Positions 34,932-47,328 of a DNA stretch of 64,000 nt are shown one piece after another. Source of the DNA: Sipunculus nudus (Eukaryota > Annelida > Sipuncula > Golfingiida > Sipunculidae); assembly GCA_026874595.1 (NCBI GenBank), contig CM049308.1, positions 11,313,501 to 11,377,500 on the forward strand, read 5' to 3'. The translations under genes and the position numbers were made by a program. The notes under the pieces are model-generated. The model was not told where the DNA came from. It saw nothing but the letters and a program-made list of their open reading frames with translations, and did not search any database. Position 1 is the stretch's first letter; each line of letters starts with the position of its first letter.

Positions 34932-37900
34932 TAAGGGGTCTCTATTTATGGAAGTAAATACAATGATCAAAGACATGACATAATTTTGGAACATGCAGAG
35001 CACGTGTCTGCAAAGTAACCTTTTACACTAATATAGAATTCATAATTTGCATAAAAATGTGTGCAGAACTTCTTGGTATTTGAAACAGTTTAATGTGTGG
35101 AAATGTTGTCCAATGTTATTGGGTTACAGGTCATCTTCAATTCAAACCAAAATTACCATGTGACCCTGAATTGCTTAAATGATTGTGTCACCATTACATG
35201 GAATCTTCATAAAACCATCAGTATTAGTAATAAAGTAAATCCAATATTTGATCAAGAAGCTTACAATTGATGGTAGACCTGAAATGGCTTACAACAATTT
35301 AATATTCATATGTTCTTAATTTATAATGCCTAAGTGTGTGGTTCAACAAAGTTCCACCAGATGGGACTTCATTCTTTTTGGAGTCGACATAGATATTATT
35401 TAAGGCTGAATATATACATAGACACACAATGATAAAAATATAATGTATGACAAAAATGCTCCTTGAGTTTCATATTTTAACTTGTTATTTTATCTTTTTT
35501 GTTAAATTGCTAAAGATTATCAATTGTATACTGCATGGTGTTATTTTGTACTGAATTATTTTCTTAAAATAGTCAATTAAGCAATTCCCACCATTAATTA
35601 CCCATAACATGAAAATGTAAATATTTCTATAAAGTAATGATATGCTCTACTTAAACATGTACACTTTTTAAATGGAAATGACACATCACACATATCATAG
35701 CAACATGTGCTTTGATAACACTGTCAGAATGTGACATATCTAGTTAATATATATACCAGACCACCCATCATGTCAATGCCACCCTGGGTAACATACTGTA
35801 AGAGCTATCACAAGTAAAAAAGAGAAGGGGTAATTTATCATTTTATACTTCTCAAAACACTGCATGGAGATATGACATGTGTACTGGTGCATTTATGTGT
35901 TCTAGACAGTTTGTACCATGTTTTTTTTGTGCTGTCATATCTTCTGTTTTCAACAGCTTTATCTGTAACAGTTTTTCAACATGAGTGACACCAAAGCCAA
36001 AATTCTTGCAAACGCACACACTAACACAATTATGTTTCCATAATAGGTTCCATATGATTCCAGAAATTTCCTATATGCCAAAATCATGATAAATATCTTT
36101 TTATTTTTATTTTCTTTCTTTGTCCAAGATATTAATGTCATTAATGTATGGGACATTATGAATAAAGGAGTGATGATAAAGTATGTCACCATGACCTCAT
36201 TTTCCAGATAAAAAAAATTTACTTTATTCAATACTGATAGGATCTATTTAATGACGGTACCTTCACATCCAGAAATGACAGCCTGTTCATTTTAAAGTTA
36301 AACTAAACTTAAATGAGATAAATCAGCTGCAGTTCACATTGATCAATTTGTCTAATGGATAATCTTAGGGATTACTGTATACTTACTAAAGGTTTTCTTT
36401 AAACATCCTTCCATTATCTAATGAAGATTTGCTTTTAAAAATAAAAAGTTTTAATAAAGCAATATGTCTGTGGCTCCCCTAGTTGACCTATGGATTGTTT
36501 TACCTACATATTTCAAGAACTCTTGTATTACACATTAAGTAATGGTTTCAGTTACTGTTTGAGACAACTTTGTTGAATAAAGATGGAAATAAGGGCAGGT
36601 GTTGGAGAGATCAAAATGCAGATACTTTTCAATTACACCAGATCAAATTTTTGTTGTCATGTACTGCCTGGGTCATGAGAACTGTCTTCCATATATAATT
36701 TTAAATATTTTGCTGAAAATAATATGCTGTTGTAACAGGAAGAAGGGATCATTTGTAATTATATGTCTCAGGCCTGCATGTGCAAGTGTTTGCCACTATC
36801 AGACTGCAAAGTATTTGATAAATGATCCCTGCAGTAGCAGTTGGTACAAGGTAACAAATGCTATCATATGTCAGTATATGAAATAAATGTTATTACAAAT
36901 GTAAAAACAATATTGCTGCACCTGTGTGATAAAAAAAGCTGCAATGAATGAGCACGTGTGAAGTTAATTGCCAGAATAAATGATGGTTGCTATGTCATGA
37001 TGGCAGCTATAATGTTTTTCCGTCAAAAAGTGTGTCTGTTTTTGTGTTTTTAACAAGCTTTGGAGCCATATTGCAGCAGGTCTTGAACTTGGCAGTTAAT
37101 TAAGCACTTAAGTACCAGTGAATACATGCAGAATTATTTAAGTGTGATTATAAACATGTAGTAATACAAATACAATTTTTGTTGCTTGAGCTGGGACAGG
37201 AGTAGTTGAACCAATGTCTTTCATTGTTCAGTAGAATCTCCAGTCATCAAGTAAAAATTCCCCATGTGTATTTAAGTTCACTTTTTAATATTTCAAAGAA
37301 CTTGCAAAGTCAAACACATCCCAAAATTTATGATTTGTTTAAATTAATTTTTTCATTAGGAATTTTACATTGAATTCAAAACAAGATAAAAAATCTGAGC
37401 TTAAAGTATATACTATAAAAATTGCTAGTACTTTTCTGAGAAAGTATAACCAAAAATGTTAAAATTATAGAATTAGTAAGGTCAGAACAAATGAGTTTTA
37501 GAGTTTAAACACAATTTTCTTTTCTCTAGCCAAGCTATATAACAATAGTGTATTTTATTATTGGCTTCATATGGAAAAAATGTAACGAAATAAATACCAT
37601 TACCCACAGGTAAATTTTTTTTGGTTCCTGAGCTATAAATAATTAATTCATATTTTTTCAGTTAACAGTTATTAATTTGTATGATTCTTCATATTCTATA
37701 TATCTATGCTGCTCTTTTATAGCCAACACAGGCCACATGAAACAGTGTTTCATTGCAGCCAACTTAAACATAATAAATGTACTGTTGAGTGACTCAAAAA
37801 AGATGAAGAAAAAATTATTTGGCCCTGAGACCAGACACATAGACTATATCCTCTTGGCAAGGCTGAGTAGGTAGTTCTTTATTGCCAAAAAATCTGCGTC

Positions 37901-39241
37901 TGTTTATAATTATTGTTATGATCATTGGTGACATTCATGTGCTAAGGGTTACATCCACCATTCCTTCACAGTAGTTTATACCCCCTAAAGATGGCAGGTT
38001 CTTACCTTAGATGTACCCTGGTGATTTCTTATTTGCTGGGTTTGGCATCTAGAGATTAAGAACAGTTCTCCTGTGATCTGGATGCAGGTGATTTAATAAA
38101 AAGTTAGTAAATTCAGATTTTCTTACATATCAAATTAATTGATCCTGTGTATATTTAATCCAGTCACTTTCCAGAAACATGTCATTCTTGAAAGGGGAGG
38201 TAAAAACAACACTATTAAAAGTTTCTTTTCACAATCATTAGGGATGATTGAATTGACACAGTTTTAGTTTGAGTGATGTTTGTCTCTAGATTAATTGACT
38301 AACTCAGTTCATATCAGGTACATAAAGAAGCTGTTAAAATACACTGTGCCCATTATTCAGAAGTGTAGTTAGGTTCATGTTCAGAGGGGTTTTAATTTGT
38401 AAAATAATTTGAATGGAGATTAGGACAGCTTCCAAAATGCCCTAACACTGATCCTTTCACTGAGGACGTGGTTTTAGAAAAACTTCACTTCAGTTACTTA
38501 AATTGGTTTGAACATATTTATTTAACCAGGATTACAAATAGCTGTTAGGCTGTTAGGCATGTCCACAAGATAATGCACTTGAAAGAATTTCAAGATGGCT
38601 GCCTGCCTGAATTCTAATACTTTGGTTAGCTTCATAATTCCAAGTTTAAAAGTTCGCAATTACCATTTTTTCCATGTTTTGTGAAAGTTCCATTTGTGTA
38701 ATCTCACAATACAGTAATCCACAATGTATCCTTTATTGTATAAAATTTTTAATATGCTCTCAAAAGTTCTTACTATTTGAGAAGGACCAAGAAAACATTT
38801 AAAGTGGAAATTCTTGTTCATTTTTTGGCAAATAATGCAAAAGATATCTTATTATTCATAAAATCGGTATTGGACATGGATATTAATAATATCAATAATT
38901 TAAGTCATGTGACACCACAGGCATAGATAATGTATATGAACTTTCAGTGAGGCTAGAGTTTAAATGAATTTTCACCTGTATAGTTGGTGCATCTTATTCA
39001 CAAAGATTTATTTTTATGTTAATTTCCCTTTTGCAAATATCACAAATTTGAAACCCCTGCAGACAAAAGAACAACCATAGTATATGGAGCTCATATCTTG
39101 TTAAAACTTCCAAACCACCTTTATGAAAAAAAAGGTCAACAATTCACAATCATAAAGGTTTTCTGGTGATATTCTGTTTTGGAAATGGTCTTTTCATGGT
39201 GCTGTGATGTTATACTGAATTGTTTCTGATATTGTCCACAG

Positions 39242-39409
39242 GTGGATCATGCAGTCCTGGTCATTGCTTATGAAGATGGCAGTCCTGCCCAGGTGCACTT
39301 GATGACCCGGGACACCTGTATCTACTACTGGGGACAGTGGCTGAGCAGACTTCACAAGTACTACACTGGGGCAGCAGAAGCTGGGCTGTCACAGGTAAAC
39401 TTTGTCTAA
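39242..39409 (+). CDS. MGME1: MGME1 orthologue, probable terminal coding exon
   Basis: Acceptor ATTGTCCACAG at 39241. In phase 0 it encodes VDHAVLVIAYEDGSPA, then a helix with YYWGQWLSRLHKYY, matching the C-terminal strand and helix of MGME1. After that conserved part the frame runs to GLSQVNFV and TAA at 39407-39409, giving a C-terminal tail about as long as in the human protein, and a canonical AATAAA lies 50 bases downstream. I therefore read it as the last exon, giving about 465 codons from 2561 onwards plus the missing N-terminus. The alternative is that CAG|GTAAAC at 39395 is a donor to a further short exon that I cannot find. The upstream intron is exceptionally long compared with intron 1. 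Confidence 0.92.
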   Translation: MDHAVLVIAYEDGSPAQVHLMTRDTCIYYWGQWLSRLHKYYTGAAEAGLSQVNFV

Positions 39410-39458
39410 TTTTAAGGCTTTATGGACTGCATTTTATTGAAAATATTGTTTGTATATG

Positions 39459-39464
39459 AATAAA
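39459..39464 (+). promoter_or_regulatory. Candidate polyadenylation signal of MGME1
   Basis: AATAAA 50 bases after the TAA of the last MGME1 exon. A minisatellite begins about 70 bases further on, so the 3' UTR is short if this signal is used. AATAAA is common in AT-rich DNA; its position makes it credible. Confidence 0.55.
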
Positions 39465-39535
39465 CCTGTCTACACGAAAGTACAGATTGCCAGGTAGGAG
39501 GAAACAACAGTAAAATTTGGTCTGATGTTTGCAGC

Positions 39536-41370
39536 TGTTCCTGTGTCTCTTCATGGCAGGCTTCCAAGCTGACAGCAGTAACTGGCTTTTTTTGTGAGGC
39601 ATCAAGTTGGCAGTGGTAACTGTGCCTCTTGTTGTCAGGCTTAAGGTAGACAGCTGTCCCTATGCCTTATGTTGTCAGGCTTCAAACTGATAGCAATCAA
39701 TGTGCCTCTTCTTTGTCAAACCTTAAGTTGGCATATGTCCAAGTGCCTCTTGATGTATGGTCCAGTATTGACAGCTATGCCTCATTTTGTGTGAGGCCTC
39801 AATTTGACAATTATTGCAGTACCTCCTGCTGTTAGGCCTCAGGTTGGCATTATTTTAGTGCCTCTTTCGGCTTCAAGCCGGCAGTTGGGAGAACCTCATG
39901 TTGTCAGACAATAAGTCAGCAGTTATCCCTGTGCCTCTTTTTTGTCAAGCCTTAAGTTCACAGCTGTGTATGTGCCTCTTGATATGTGGTCTAAAGTTGA
40001 CCTCATGATGTTGGCCAATCTTTATCATGCCTGAAGTTGGCAAATACTTCAGTGCCACTTGTTGTTTGGCTTCACATGGTCTGTCCCAGTGCCTCTTATT
40101 CCTTTCAGATTTTTTTGGCTTCATGTTGTTCGGCTTCAGGCTGGCAGCTGTCCTCATACCTCATATTGTCAGGTTTCTGTTTGGCAGCCATCCTGGTGCC
40201 TCATAATGTCAGAGGGTACCCCAAAAAATTTCAGGCTTGAGGTTGGCAGCTGTCCTTGGGCTTCCTATTGCAAGGCTTGTGGTTGGCAGCTGTCTTAGTG
40301 CCTCATATTGTCAGGCTTCTGGTTGGCAGCCATCCTGGTGCCTCATATTGTCAGATGATACCTCATATTGTCAGGCTACTGGTTGGCAGGGCTTTATGTT
40401 GCCAGCTGTCCTGTGCCTCATATTGCAAGGCTTTATGATGCCATCTGTCCTGTGCCTCATACTGTCAGGCTACTGGTGGGCAGCTGTCCTGTTGCCTCAA
40501 ATTGTTAGATTTTAAGTTGGTAGCTTTCCCAGTGCCTTATATTACAAGGCTCCAAGTGCCAGTTGCCCTGGTGCCTCATATTGTAAACTTCAAGTTGCCA
40601 GATGTCTTTGTGCCTCATATTGCATGGCTTCATGTTGGCAGCTGCCCTTGTGCCTGATTGTTAGGCTTCCAGTTGCCAGCTTTCCTGGTACCTCAGTACA
40701 AGGCTTTAGATTTGCAGCTGTCCTGGCGCCTCATATTGTCAGGCTTCAAATTGGCAGCTGTCCTGGTGCCTCATATTGCTAAGCTTCAAGTTTGCAGCTG
40801 TCCTGGTGCCTCATTTTGTCAGGCCACTGGTTTGCAGCTGTTCTAGTGCCTCATTGCAAAGCCTCAAGTTGCCAGCTGTCCTGGTGCCTAGTGTGGCAAG
40901 GCTTCATGTTGTCAGCTGTCCCGGTGCCTTATTTTGTCAGGATACTGGTTGGCAGCTGTCCTGGTGCCTTAAATTGCAAAGCTTTAGGGTGGCAGCTGTC
41001 CTTGTGCCTCATTATCAGACTAAGTTAAATTGCCAGCTGTCCCAGTGCCTCATATTACAAGGCTTAAAGTTGCCAGCTGTCCGTGTTCCTCATATTGCAA
41101 AGATTCAAGTTGCAAGCTGTCCTTAGGCCTTATTGTCAGGCTACTGGTTGGCAGCTGTCCTAGTGCTTCCTATTGCAAGGCTTTAGGCTGGCAGCTGTCC
41201 TGATGCCTCATATTGTTAAGACTTCTAGTTGGAAGCTGTCCCAGTGCCTCATATTGTCAGGCTATTGGTTGGCAGCTGTCCTAGTGCCTCATATTGCAGG
41301 GGCAGCTGTCTTGGTGGCCCTTGTTCTTTAGTTTCAAGTTAAATGCTGCCTGAGTACCTTTTCTTGTCAG
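39536..41370 (+). repeat. 40-bp minisatellite directly 3' of MGME1
   Basis: About 44 variable units close to CCTGGTGCCTCATATTGTCA then GGCTTCAAGTTGGCAGCTGT. Units at the left edge are most diverged, the middle (40140-41300) most regular. Most central units carry the E-box CAGCTG. The open frames across it are products of the repetition and not genes. Confidence 0.92.
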
Positions 41371-42288
41371 GCATTTTGCTGGTCCTTCATGACATCTGGT
41401 TGTCATCAGACCCATGCCAAATGTGAAGTTTTCAAATGAAAGAATATAGGAGTTGAAAAAAAAAATTATGACACTAAAACAAATAAAGTTTGAGATTAAA
41501 GTGACATATGACATGTTACAATGTTCTTTAAGGTCTGGCCACCATGGTACTAAAAAGTAGTATTTATAATACAATGTAATACCTAGGTATGCAAAACGTG
41601 TGACACAGAAATAGAGAATGGATGTCCCAAGTCATTATAGTCAGGTAACATAAATCTTAGGACAAAATTGAAGCCACGCTACTTATGCATCCAATTTATA
41701 TGTTACAAGTAGAACAGTAGTTAATGAGACCTACATAGTGAGCCATGTTTCTGGGTGATGTATAGGATGGAAGCATCTCGACCTGATCAGGAATGGACAG
41801 TAAGACAATGGAGCTTTTACACTCAGTGACAGTGGATCTGATTTGTTCAAACATATTTTTTCCACAGACATACCAGCGTTGAGTTGAAGAATGTTGGTAT
41901 GTGTCACAGCGTGAAGTATGTTGACCATATTGAAATATGTGTTATTTGTCCATCAGGCAGTGTGCAATATAAATCTTGTAAACCAACGACTATGTAAAAT
42001 GGATGAGCACAAGTCTACTTTCAACATCTAGAGTACATTTGTATCATATTCTCCTACACAGAAAAGATGTACATAGTTCACAAAAAGTTTGAATGAATAG
42101 GTAAACCACCTGTAGGCTCCTTCAGCATTCTTAGGAGATGAACAGAATTGTTTAAGATTCATTCTCAAATTTCAGAAGAAGAACAGTATATCAGCCTGCA
42201 ATAAGGGGTGGTTTTATTATAAGTAATAACAGGAGTATGTTATTAATAAAAGGTGACAGTGTAAAAATAGTTATTGTTCATGGTCAAT
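41371..42288. other. Intergenic, nothing recognised
   Basis: AT-rich DNA without convincing coding or repeat structure. Confidence 0.4.
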
Positions 42289-42460
42289 ACAGTGAAACCT
42301 GTATTATGAGACCACCCATGGGACTGGCCAAAAGTGGTCTTTAATTCACAGGTGGTTTTATAAGGCAGGTCAGTTACAACCTGTGTGAATGCTTTCTGTT
42401 AACCTAAGGGTGGTCTTAATAGAATTTGGTTTCTTCCATCTATCAACTCGAGAAACAATA
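42289..42460 (+). repeat. DNA-transposon-like remnant
   Basis: CAGTGAAACCTGTATTATGA with AAAAGTGGTCTTTAATTCAC, GGTGGTTTTATAAGG and GGGTGGTCTTAATAGA: the alternating GGTGGTCTTA theme found at the ends of a widespread DNA-transposon group. One end only is visible. Confidence 0.4.
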
Positions 42461-42578
42461 TTTTTTCACCAAATATGGGGGCCAATATGTTGAATATCTC
42501 TTGAGAAAAGAGCATTGATTTATTTTACAGAACCGGGAAGGTAGGTGGCACCACCTATCTGGTTTACGATAAAAAATA

Positions 42579-42742
42579 TCCAAGATGGATAGACATATCA
42601 AATTTAAGACCAATACCTTGAACCACTCCAGAGAATTTGTGTGATTTTCCTCCGAAAATTTCCAAGATGGATAGACATATCAAATATAAGACCAATACCT
42701 TGAACCACTCCAGAGAATTTGTGTTATTTTCCTCCGAAATTG
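42579..42742 (+). repeat. 82-bp direct duplication
   Basis: Two adjacent copies beginning TCCAAGATGGATAGACATAT and ending TTTTCCTCCGAAA, differing at only a few positions. Part of a larger interspersed repeat continuing to about 42960, including GACTTTGTCTGGGGATACAG. Confidence 0.85.
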
Positions 42743-43298
42743 ACCTATTCAAAGTCAAGGTCATTCTCCTAGTAAAGGTCATGACCCAATTTTAAATAGG
42801 CTTTGTCCTCTAACCCATATCTATGCATATGTCAAGTTTGGTAAAGATCCATCATATATTTTTTGAGTTATCGCATCAAAACAAAATCTCTACTGCAGCG
42901 GCGGCGCAACTGTGCTTAAACCATAGTATCCAGACTTTGTCTGGGGATACAGTGATTATATCATTGCATAATGTTCAAATTTACACTTTTCTCTTGTGGA
43001 AAAGCAAAACTGGCTGTCCTCATCTTATATGAACATTGTGTGTATTCTTTATAGTATCAGGCATTGAAACATTTGCTAAATTAGTGTTTTGACACAAAAT
43101 AGAAATATCTGAAAGCACATATGGGTAAGCTATATTTTAAACATATAAACTTGAAGTCATTTGTGCAAAAAATTTAATCTAATATTCTTTAATCACATAT
43201 TATCACATATTATTGGATAAAATGTCTTGCTTACCAAAGAGTGTTTTGATGAACAGTGCAAAGGAATGAGGTATAGGGTATTGTGCTCTGTCATGAAT

Positions 43299-43471
43299 TT
43301 GGAAAGTAATTGAAAAGTAATTGAAATTACATCATTTTTATCCTTGTAATCATTACAATTACAATTACTTGTAATTGAATTTTGTCCAATTACAAATTAC
43401 ATTCAATTACTTGAAAAGTTGTAATTAAATACAGGTAATTATAATTACACATTACAATTACCCCAACCCTG
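43299..43471 (-). repeat. hAT-like terminus with AATTAC subterminal array
   Basis: Repeated AGTAATTG/CAATTACA motifs lead to AATTACCCCAACCCTG, whose reverse complement starts CAGGGTTGGGG and fits YARNG. Looks like one end, or a collapsed copy, of a hAT-type element. Confidence 0.55.
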
Positions 43472-45400
43472 ATTGCATGATACTGTTAGTTACTAAACTT
43501 AATACAGGAGCACCAGTCTAAATCATACTAATGTCATTGATACATTTCTTGAAGGAACAGTACAACATAATTATCTCTGTGTTTTGTACTTATCCAAATT
43601 CAAATTTGTAACTATTTTATCTGACTGATAGTGATAGCTGATTGATGGCATATGGAAAATAAAAGTATGTCAATTTCTACATTTTGTCAACTTTAAGCAG
43701 GGATTACCCTAGGCTTTCTAGGGCCCGTATTTCTGCATTTTCCTATAAGAAAATTGTATGTTTGTCGATGAAATTCCTCACTCAAAAATCTCCGTCAACA
43801 TATTAAATATTTCAAAAGATAATTTTCCCTGTTAGAAAAAAGGCTACAGGTCTTGAAAGACAACCATTCCTGTTAAGTATAACTTTTCTATGATTCCCAT
43901 ACCCACAAGAAAATAGACATTTACAGTCTAAATTTATGTCATTGTATAAGTATTTCTAAATGTCTTCCTTATGCAAATATAAATAGTACTTAAAACTTTA
44001 TATATTTAATATATTTTTCTTATTAAATTGTAATTGCTGGTAGTTGTGCTGTTCAACCAGTCTTCAAATACTGACATCCCTTTAAAACACAGATGCTATG
44101 TGCTGGCTCCATTTGGAGGTCTTTTTATACAACATCAGTAACAAAACAGCAGAAAAGAAACACTTTAGAGTCTCAGCTACATGGTAAACACTTGTATTGG
44201 TATTCATACCTTATTTACAATAATATATATTTTGGTACAAGTCTTACATAAACATTAAATATGCACTGGGATGTATATAAGTAATTTAATCTATAAGAAA
44301 ATATGCATAAAATATACAAGTTACTCCATGTAGATGGTTTATGTTACGTCAGTAACAAAACATCATTATTACTACACTAAACACAATTAGAGTATTTTAT
44401 TTCAATGACACTGGAAGGGTTTATCTACACACATGTTGTAAATTGTCAGAAGATCTGTCATACATGTATAGAATGACCTCTAAGAATGAAATTAACAAAG
44501 TAAGCCACTATATTGTGCTAGGATTGTTTATAGTAAAGGCATATGGTGATATTAAATGGGGAATTATCTGATAAATATAACTTTGCTGACATAAACTCAG
44601 GGAATTTAACATTGATGATGAGTAAAGTATGTTGTTATAGAACATGACCCCAAATTATCATTGAATGACAGATGATGTGAGCATTTGACAGTGTCAATCA
44701 TTGTCAAAAGACAGATCACATGGTCAAATGAACAGGTGGTCATGAAAAGCCAGGGTTTGTGTAGCGTTATGAAAAGGTGACTGTATCCACAATGGAGTTA
44801 TCAAGACTAATGGTCAGAAATGATGAGATGCTGAAATTTTCAAACTGCCCTCTCTCGTAACCAAGTGACAGCCATAGTGGGCGTTTCACGAAAATCAGAC
44901 ATTGACCATACATCAAAGGTGTTGTTCATAAATATTAAGTATGAAATGCTCATGGGTTATAAAGGTCACTTTCATGCCTCATTAAAGTTGATATAGAGTC
45001 ATTATCGTGCATCCTGTGACCATATTGTCATGACATTCCATTTGCTCTGCGTGCTTGGAGAGGTGGGAAGATTCAAGCATTGGTCAAGAGTTTCAGTCAC
45101 CTTTCTGGGTGTTTGGGTCACTTCACAGCGTGGTGTTGTGACATCACTGCATGAAAAATGCCAGTCGTAAACCATCCTGTGCAAATATATGCCTGAGCAT
45201 GGATTTTATTTGACTTTATTCCGGTGTTAGGGTGATGATATCTCTTGTCGTCGTGCATCCCCCTGTGAAGCATGTTAAGTTTTATTTCAAATTTATCACT
45301 CCGGCCGAGGACTGGTACATAATGTTCACCGGGCATGTTGACTTCAAGAGACGCTATTAAGCTTAAACTACTGCACAATTCAAAGCCAACAGTGAACTAA
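43472..45400. other. Intergenic, nothing recognised
   Basis: AT-rich. The open frames on either strand lack protein-like composition or splice context. Confidence 0.4.
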
Positions 45401-45626
45401 AAAATATAGTACATTTTACTGGTTATTTCTTGCAATAAATTCTCCTTTGTTTGAGTTATGAGCTTAGTTCTCTAACTCCATGAATCTTAACAAAGCATCT
45501 CTGTATCAAATTGAAAATATAGTACATTTTACTGGTTACTTCTTGCAATAAATTCTCCTTTGTTTGAGTTATGAGCTTAGTTCTCTAACTCCATGAATCT
45601 TAACAAAGCATCTCTGTATCAAATTG
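45401..45626 (+). repeat. 113-bp tandem duplication, two nearly identical copies
   Basis: Copies 45401-45513 and 45514-45626, each starting AAAATATAGTACATTTTACT. I see a single clear mismatch (GGTTATTTC against GGTTACTTC). A very recent duplication or an assembly join. Confidence 0.9.
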
Positions 45627-47328
45627 AATAAGACTTTTTCATAATTAAATTTACATGTTACTTTTATTTATTTTTTTTTCTTATTTCACATATTTTATTG
45701 TGTAGTTGATCCAGGATCCTAGCCTCTTTCACCAAAACAAGTTTTGCAAAGATGTTTGTTAAAACTCTCAACAGAGATGACAGTAAGTAAATATTTTGAT
45801 AAATGAGTATAATGATAAGCTTACAAATAACTTAAAATAGACATATTGTGTACCTTTTTTTTTCAAGACAGTCTGTTGCAATAGCCTGCAATAACATACA
45901 ATTTTGCTTGAAGCCTTGTCACATGCTTTAAAATCATTGATACAGCTGTGATTCAATAATGGTTACTTTAGTGACTTGGGCTTGCCTCTGAAAATATTAC
46001 AGTGTCATAGTGAGACATATATAGAAGTGAGAGAAATTTATTCAGGTTTCTTTATAAATGAATGTAACAATCAAAGGACTGTTAAAGTTTTTGTCATGCA
46101 GTGAAAATAACACAGGAAGAAATCAAATGTGTAAATTATATGTTACAGCAAGGGTAACTCAGGCTGGAATTAAATACAGGTTTTATCATGCAGTAAATAT
46201 AACACAAGTCCAGATTAAATACAGGCTTCACTATACAGAGAATATAAAATTTGTATGTTTTATATAAACCTGGCCTTTAGATGCATCTTACTTGTCAGTA
46301 ATGATAAATCTACTGCCTGGGGGGATCATTACTGTCTTAATACATCATCGGCGGTACATGTAATTTCCTCAGTGTGATCACTGTTATTGGGGACTGTTTT
46401 ATTCAATAGAAGCATTCTGCATATGAACCCTAATTTGTTCACATGCTATCTACATACATAGGGGCTAATTATCTCCCATACATCAGTTGCCAGGTATTTT
46501 CATTTTGAAATGATAATGTTTTATACCATATACTTGTCTTTCATTGATGTCCTACAGGGAAATAACTTCAAACAGTATATCCTGGGAGCATGCTGGTATA
46601 ATTGCTAAGGGCTTTAAACCTGTCCAGCGTTACATCCATCATGCAGTTGTTCCCAGAGCAGCATTGAAATAACTTCTTTTAATGAGAGCAGCACAATTTA
46701 CTCACAACAACGACATCTTTATGCCTCAGCTAATTTTCCTTTTGTTCCGTGATTTATTGTCGTTAGAATGTTAAACGACATCAGTGGTTGCTTTATTGTG
46801 GGGAGGCATGCTCTTTTGTAATAGGAGTTCTCGTAAGCTCAGATGTGTTAAAAAGGGTTTGTACACCTTGGGCTACACCAGTGCACTGACATACACCTTC
46901 ACAGGTCATTCAAGATTAGAACATAGGTGTAAGGAGATGTCACCATTCACACTTTCTTTCAAAGATGCTTTTGTATCCATGTTCAAAATGTAATTTAGCC
47001 AAATAAAATCATATAGGCCCCACTCAGTATTCTATGGCCACTTAATTTTGAAGGTCCAAGCTAAGATTGGAGAGTCAAGAAACTACAGAAATGAATACAA
47101 AGGTAATCTCTCTGTGAGGGTATCATGCATTGTATTCAAATTGAGTTCTTTTCTACAACAAACATAAGGCAGTCATGTCTAAAATGGTATTAAACCTCAC
47201 TGTTATGAGCAGAAACTCTTGTCCCATCAGTGCCAAAAGTTAGGACATTCCTCTGGGTATTGTTAAATACCCACATTATATATATGTATATGTGTATAAA
47301 TACTGTGATTTGCTTTCAGTGGCTTCAA
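45627..47328. other. Intergenic; short degenerate repeat at about 46060-46250
   Basis: A segment around TTTTATCATGCAGTAAATAT-AACACA and AAATACAGG recurs two or three times at 55-65 bp spacing. Otherwise nothing recognised. Confidence 0.4.

Larger units (their letters stand above)
9558..39241 (+). other. MGME1 intron 3, 29.7 kb
   Basis: Bounded by GTGAGT at 9558 and TTGTCCACAG at 39241. The flanking exons join at a codon boundary, and the junction (YSMT then VDHAVLVIAY) matches the length of other MGME1 proteins, so no conserved coding exon is missing inside. Its contents are listed separately. Stretches where I recognise nothing beyond AT-rich unique DNA: 9558-10954, 11278-12951, 13201-14090, 14516-14961, 17761-19844, 20831-22114, 23263-23838, 24216-25064, 25984-28362, 28386-29867, 30274-30786, 31364-34623 and 34932-39241. 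Confidence 0.85.

Noticed and set aside
40059-41126. Open frames with repeated QLSWCLIL-type peptides
   Set aside because: They are translations of the 40-bp minisatellite, and several frames are open at once.
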